Positions 14,447 to 17,620 of a DNA stretch of 17,620 bases are shown here, piece after piece. Origin of the DNA: an uncultured Lachnospiraceae bacterium (GTDB lineage: Bacteria; Bacillota_A; Clostridia; Lachnospirales; Lachnospiraceae). The DNA lies in the NCBI GenBank assembly GCA_902780985.1, contig CACZHN010000028.1:1-17620 (forward strand), read 5' to 3'. The notes beneath the pieces are model-generated. The model saw only the letters and a list, made by a program, of their open reading frames with translations, was not told the DNA's origin and searched no databases. The stretch's first letter is position 1; each line of letters begins with the position of its first letter. Made by a program: the position numbers and the translations under genes.

Positions 14447-15979
14447 TTAGTACTTTCTGAATATCTTATTCACCATATCTATGAATTCCCTGTTATTCTT
14501 AGTTTTGGCGAACAGTTTCACTATCTCTTCAACTATCTCATCGGTCTTATTGCCGCGGAAATTGGAATGTATCAGATCAAGTGCCGCCTTCTCTTCCGGA
14601 TCAAGAAGCAGGTCATCTCTTCTTGTACCCGACTTAGGAATATCGATAGCCGGGAAGATTCTCTTCTCTGAAAGGCTTCTGTCAAGGACAAGCTCCATGT
14701 TACCTGTTCCCTTAAACTCCTCGAATACTACGTCATCCATACGGCTTCCTGTCTCGATAAGGGCTGTAGCAAGGATTGTAAGGCTTCCGCCCTCTCTCAT
14801 GTTACGGGCTGCACCGAAGAACTTTTTAGGCATATGAAGTGCAGCCGGATCAAGACCACCCGAAAGTGTACGTCCGCTGGCTGTAACCGTAAGATTATAT
14901 GCTCTCGCAAGTCTTGTGATACTGTCTATAAGGATAACCACATCCTTCTTACACTCTACGAGACGCTTCGCACGCTCGATAACCATTTCAGAAACTCTCT
15001 TATGATGCTCCGGAAGCTCATCGAAGGTTGAGTAGATAACTTCCGCATTCGGTCCCTCAATAGCCTCTTTTATATCCGTAACTTCCTCAGGTCTCTCATC
15101 GATGAGAAGAACCAGAAGATTCATTTCCGGATATGCGGTTGTAATCCTTCTGGCAATCTGCTTAAGAAGTGTTGTCTTACCTGCCTTAGGAGGTGATACG
15201 ATCATACCTCTCTGTCCTTTACCGATAGGTGAGAAGAAATCCACGATCCTTATGGCTCTGGGAGCGTTATCGTAATCAAGTCTTATTCTCTCATCCGGGA
15301 ATATAGGAGTAAGATCTTCAAATGCGGTCCTGCCCTTTACTTCTTCCGGAGACATGCCGTTTACCTTGTCTATATAGAGAAGTCCGCTGTACTTATCATT
15401 TGCGGAATTGTTCTTCTTTATAGGACCGGATATCACATCACCTGTCTTAAGTCTGAACTTTCTGATCTGAGTAGGAGCAAGATATACGTCTCTTGTTCCA
15501 GGCATGTAATTATCGCTTCTGAGGAATCCGTATCCTTCAGGAAGGATCTCAAGAATTCCGTCATTTATATAATCCGGAGCTGTTTCCTGCTCAGGTTCGT
15601 CAATATCCTCATCCTGTTTCTGAGCCTGCTGCTCCTGAGGCTTCTGTGTCTGAACCTCCTGAGGCTTTTCTTCTGCTTTATTCTCCGAACCGGAATCAGC
15701 TGTTTCGCTCTTTACCGTACGTCTTCCGGTTCTGCCTGCAGTCTTTTTACCTGCAGACGTTCTTTTTACAGGAGCCTTCTCTTCGGAATCCGCAGCTTTT
15801 TCTTCTGTCTTTGGTGCTTCTTCCGTTTTAGCTGTCTCAGCGCTCTTACTCTGCATCATAAGATCGATATTCTCAAGAAGTTCCACAAGATCCTTCTTTT
15901 TCATATCCGCTGCATTTACTATACCCTTTTCCATGGCAAGCATTCTAAGTTCCGCAACTGTTTTTTTACTGTAACTCAT
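14447..15979 (-). CDS. rho: Transcription termination factor Rho
   Basis: A 510-residue hexameric RNA-dependent ATPase/translocase that ends transcription. Order: Rho N-terminal SAP-like helices (1-41, [20 protein letters not shown]), a disordered Lys/Glu/Gln-rich insertion (about 42-137), the cold-shock-like RNA-binding domain (about 139-205, [20 protein letters not shown]), then the RecA-type motor with P-loop SPPKAGKT (262-269), [10 protein letters not shown] (291-300), Walker [17 protein letters not shown], and the arginine-finger region [17 protein letters not shown]. All catalytic elements look intact. E. coli Rho is 419 residues; the excess is the insertion. The ATG has AGGAG 5 nt upstream. 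The gene is divergent from the DUF4364 gene; no convincing rho promoter was found in the 95-nt spacer. Confidence 0.96.
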   Translation of the reverse strand: MSYSKKTVAELRMLAMEKGIVNAADMKKKDLVELLENIDLMMQSKSAETAKTEEAPKTEEKAADSEEKAPVKRTSAGKKTAGRTGRRTVKSETADSGSENKAEEKPQEVQTQKPQEQQAQKQDEDIDEPEQETAPDYINDGILEILPEGYGFLRSDNYMPGTRDVYLAPTQIRKFRLKTGDVISGPIKKNNSANDKYSGLLYIDKVNGMSPEEVKGRTAFEDLTPIFPDERIRLDYDNAPRAIRIVDFFSPIGKGQRGMIVSPPKAGKTTLLKQIARRITTAYPEMNLLVLLIDERPEEVTDIKEAIEGPNAEVIYSTFDELPEHHKRVSEMVIERAKRLVECKKDVVILIDSITRLARAYNLTVTASGRTLSGGLDPAALHMPKKFFGAARNMREGGSLTILATALIETGSRMDDVVFEEFKGTGNMELVLDRSLSEKRIFPAIDIPKSGTRRDDLLLDPEEKAALDLIHSNFRGNKTDEIVEEIVKLFAKTKNNREFIDMVNKIFRKY

Positions 15980-15999
15980 ACATACTCCTTTTGTATTTG

Positions 16000-16028
16000 T
16001 TGATTTTTCAATAAATTTGTCGTATTCT
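16000..16028 (+). promoter_or_regulatory. Possible promoter for the DUF4364 gene
   Basis: On the plus strand TTGATT (16000-16005) and TATTCT (16023-16028) are 17 nt apart; each matches four of six consensus bases. The leader of about 40 nt would contain a small GCGC/GCGC hairpin (16035-16048). This is the only reasonable sigma-A candidate before the gene in the 95-nt divergent spacer. Confidence 0.35.
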
Positions 16029-16074
16029 ATTAAATGCGCCTCTAAGCGCGAATAATCATTATGGGGAAATGCAA

Positions 16075-16617
16075 ATGGAAGGCTTAATGCTATATAAACT
16101 GATAATTCTGTACATGCTGGACAGAATTGACGAGTATACTTTAACCAATTCTCAGATAACCAGTTTTATACTCGATAAAGGTTATACAAATCTTTTCAAT
16201 ATTCATGAAGCTCTCAGTGAAATGATAGACGAAGGCTTCATATCGGTAAGTACCATCAGAAATACTCAGCATTATAAGATTACTAATCTCGGCGAAGAGG
16301 CTCTTCTCTATTTCGAGAACCGTATCTCCATCTCTATCAAGCAGGAGATCCTGGATTATTTCAAGCAGGAAAAAATCAACCTGAAAAATGAATCAGAGAT
16401 ATACGCCGATTATTTCTATAACGAAAATCAGGAATATACTGTAGAATGCGTCATCAAGGAACGTAGAGATACCCTGATAGACCTTAAACTGAATGTGACC
16501 AGTAAAGCTCTCGCCAGATCTATATGCGATAACTGGCGTGCCAAGAGTACTGATGTATACCAGTTCCTGATAAACGAGCTTTGGGTCAATTCAGATAACG
16601 AAAATACAACTAATTAG
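16075..16617 (+). CDS. DUF4364 family protein (winged-helix-like)
   Basis: A 180-residue protein with the DUF4364 pattern: an N-terminal winged-helix-like part (about 1-80, LYKLIILYMLDRIDEYTLTNSQI...ALSEMIDEGFI...YKITNLGEEAL) and a C-terminal mixed alpha/beta part with ISIKQEILDYF and YTVECVIKERRDTLIDLKLNV. The N-terminal part resembles PadR/MarR-type DNA-binding folds, so a regulatory role is plausible but unproven. The start at 16075 is chosen because GGGGA lies 7 nt upstream; an ATG two codons earlier is only 1 nt from it. It is the only plus-strand gene here, divergent from rho and convergent with ysxC, whose stop it overlaps by 8 bp. No terminator hairpin is visible after it. Confidence 0.85.
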   Translation: MEGLMLYKLIILYMLDRIDEYTLTNSQITSFILDKGYTNLFNIHEALSEMIDEGFISVSTIRNTQHYKITNLGEEALLYFENRISISIKQEILDYFKQEKINLKNESEIYADYFYNENQEYTVECVIKERRDTLIDLKLNVTSKALARSICDNWRAKSTDVYQFLINELWVNSDNENTTN

Positions 16618-17200
16618 ATTCTATTATCGATCCGATAAGTTCTAAGATTTCTTCACGTCCTGTCCTTTTCAGAGCTGAGAAGGGCAGGATTTTTACGTCC
16701 TGTGAAGCTCCGAGAGTCTTTCTGATAATACCGAGACTTCTGATAGTCTGGTTCTTACTGAGCTTATCGGTCTTTGTAGCAATAACAACCGGCTCAAATC
16801 CGGCATCCACTACCCAGTTGAACATCTGCTGATCATCCGCTGTAGGCGGAATACGGCTGTCCACAAGTAAAAAGACGCTCTTTAAATTCGGTCTGTTATT
16901 CAAATATTTTTCAATCATTTTGCCCCATTTGGCTCTTTCTGTACGAGCCGCCTTGGCATATCCATATCCGGGTAAATCAACAAAGAAGAAATCTTTGTTT
17001 ACAAGATAGAAATTGATAGTAATGGTCTTGCCCGGTGTAGACGAGGTCCTGGCAAGATTCTTTCTGTTAAGTAATCCGTTTATAAGAGACGATTTGCCGA
17101 CATTTGATCTGCCGGCAAATGCTATCTCTGGATTATTATGATCTGGGAACTTACTGGTTATTCCGCATACTACAGCAAGTTCTGCATTCTTTATAACCAT
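16610..17200 (-). CDS. ysxC: Ribosome biogenesis GTPase YsxC/EngB
   Basis: A 196-residue essential GTPase of the TrmE-Era-EngA-EngB group needed for assembly of the 50S ribosomal subunit. All G motifs are present: G1 GRSNVGKSS (30-38), G2 with TPGKT (55-59), G3 DLPGYGYAK (75-83), G4 TKTD (142-145) and G5 SALKRTG near the C-terminus. Length matches the family (about 195-200). The ATG has GAGG 5 nt upstream. It follows clpX by 7 nt, so the two are surely co-transcribed. Its last codons overlap the convergent DUF4364 gene tail-to-tail. Confidence 0.96.
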   Translation of the reverse strand: MVIKNAELAVVCGITSKFPDHNNPEIAFAGRSNVGKSSLINGLLNRKNLARTSSTPGKTITINFYLVNKDFFFVDLPGYGYAKAARTERAKWGKMIEKYLNNRPNLKSVFLLVDSRIPPTADDQQMFNWVVDAGFEPVVIATKTDKLSKNQTIRSLGIIRKTLGASQDVKILPFSALKRTGREEILELIGSIIESN

Positions 17201-17207
17201 ATCATCC

Positions 17208-17620
17208 TCATGCTATTTCATCATTTGTTTTGCGAGGTTTGCGATTTATATGCTTTTTCGCTCTTGGTGCATCAAGATATTCAATCTCAGGATCTGCACC
17301 CTCCGCAACAGTTTCTTTAGTTACAAGAACTGACTTGATCATATCATCTGATGGAATCTCATACATGATATTCATCATAGCCTTCTCAATAATAGCTCTA
17401 AGTCCTCTTGCTCCTGTATTTCTTGACATTGCCTCTCTTGCTATCTCTCTGATGGCCTCATCTGAGAACTCAAGTTCAACATTATCAAGTTCAAACAGTC
17501 TCTTGTACTGCTTTGTTATAGCGCTCTTAGGCTCTGTAAGGATACTTGAAAGTGCATCTTCGTCCAGCTCGTCAAGAGTAACGATAACAGGAAGACGACC
17601 TACAAACTCAGGAATAATTC
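17208..17620 (-). CDS. clpX: ATP-dependent Clp protease ATP-binding subunit ClpX (C-terminal part)
   Basis: The last 136 residues of ClpX, the AAA+ unfoldase that feeds substrates to ClpP; the N-terminal part is beyond the right edge. Reading the open frame back from the stop gives [20 protein letters not shown], the arginine-finger/box VII region, then [17 protein letters not shown] and the sensor-2 motif [23 protein letters not shown], all diagnostic of ClpX. The tail after that (about 45 residues, ending [15 protein letters not shown]) is charged and variable, as usual. The gene stops with TGA 7 nt before the ysxC ATG, and the ysxC ribosome binding site overlaps this stop. Confidence 0.94.
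   Translation of the reverse strand, partial: IIPEFVGRLPVIVTLDELDEDALSSILTEPKSAITKQYKRLFELDNVELEFSDEAIREIAREAMSRNTGARGLRAIIEKAMMNIMYEIPSDDMIKSVLVTKETVAEGADPEIEYLDAPRAKKHINRKPRKTNDEIA

Noticed and set aside
15980..16074. Promoter for rho in the divergent spacer
   Set aside because: CATAAT and TAGAAT -10-like boxes are present on the minus strand but neither has an acceptable -35 at 16-18 nt, so no call is made.

Overview
The window looks like a core-genome segment of a low-to-moderate-GC Clostridia member, most likely Lachnospiraceae. The evidence is the mix of genes (type-2 pyrF followed by pyrK and class-1B pyrD, Pdp-type nucleoside phosphorylase, DUF4364 and DUF4230 proteins, M29 aminopeptidase, Rho with a Lys/Glu/Gln-rich insertion), strong AGGAGG-like ribosome binding sites and sigma-A type promoters. 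No phage, insertion sequence, CRISPR array, tRNA or rRNA was found. All genes but one are on the minus strand, so the layout below is given in transcription order, from high to low coordinates.

17620-16610: the 3' end of clpX (cut by the window edge) runs into ysxC/engB. The DUF4364 gene (16075-16617) is the only plus-strand gene. It converges on ysxC with an 8-bp tail overlap and diverges from rho. 15979-11424: rho, then a class A penicillin-binding protein with its own promoter and a C-terminal InlB-like domain plus a TEAP-repeat tail, ended by a strong terminator. 11287-10541: a LytTR-type regulator with a degenerate receiver domain, preceded by a 12-bp tandem direct repeat. 10465-5447: the pyrimidine operon pyrF-pyrK-pyrD, tightly coupled by 1-nt TAATG overlaps, then a small three-helix membrane protein and a 686-residue M29 aminopeptidase.

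5441-5260: an intergenic pair of large hairpins in opposite orientation. They share an identical 28-bp core but have different stems that still pair, which is a covariation signature. This is the most unusual thing in the window. 5233-3917: pyrimidine-nucleoside phosphorylase. 3795-3103: PspA/IM30. 2993-729: PcrA/UvrD helicase, with a terminator and promoter packed against the end of pspA. 699-73: DUF4230 membrane-anchored protein. 22-1: the first codons of a further gene with its own promoter.

Functionally the window joins de novo UMP synthesis (pyrF, pyrK, pyrD) and pyrimidine salvage (pdp) with envelope maintenance (PBP1A, PspA), proteolysis and peptide turnover (ClpX, M29 peptidase), ribosome assembly (YsxC), transcription termination (Rho) and DNA repair (PcrA). 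Product names come from recognising family motifs by eye; no database search was run.
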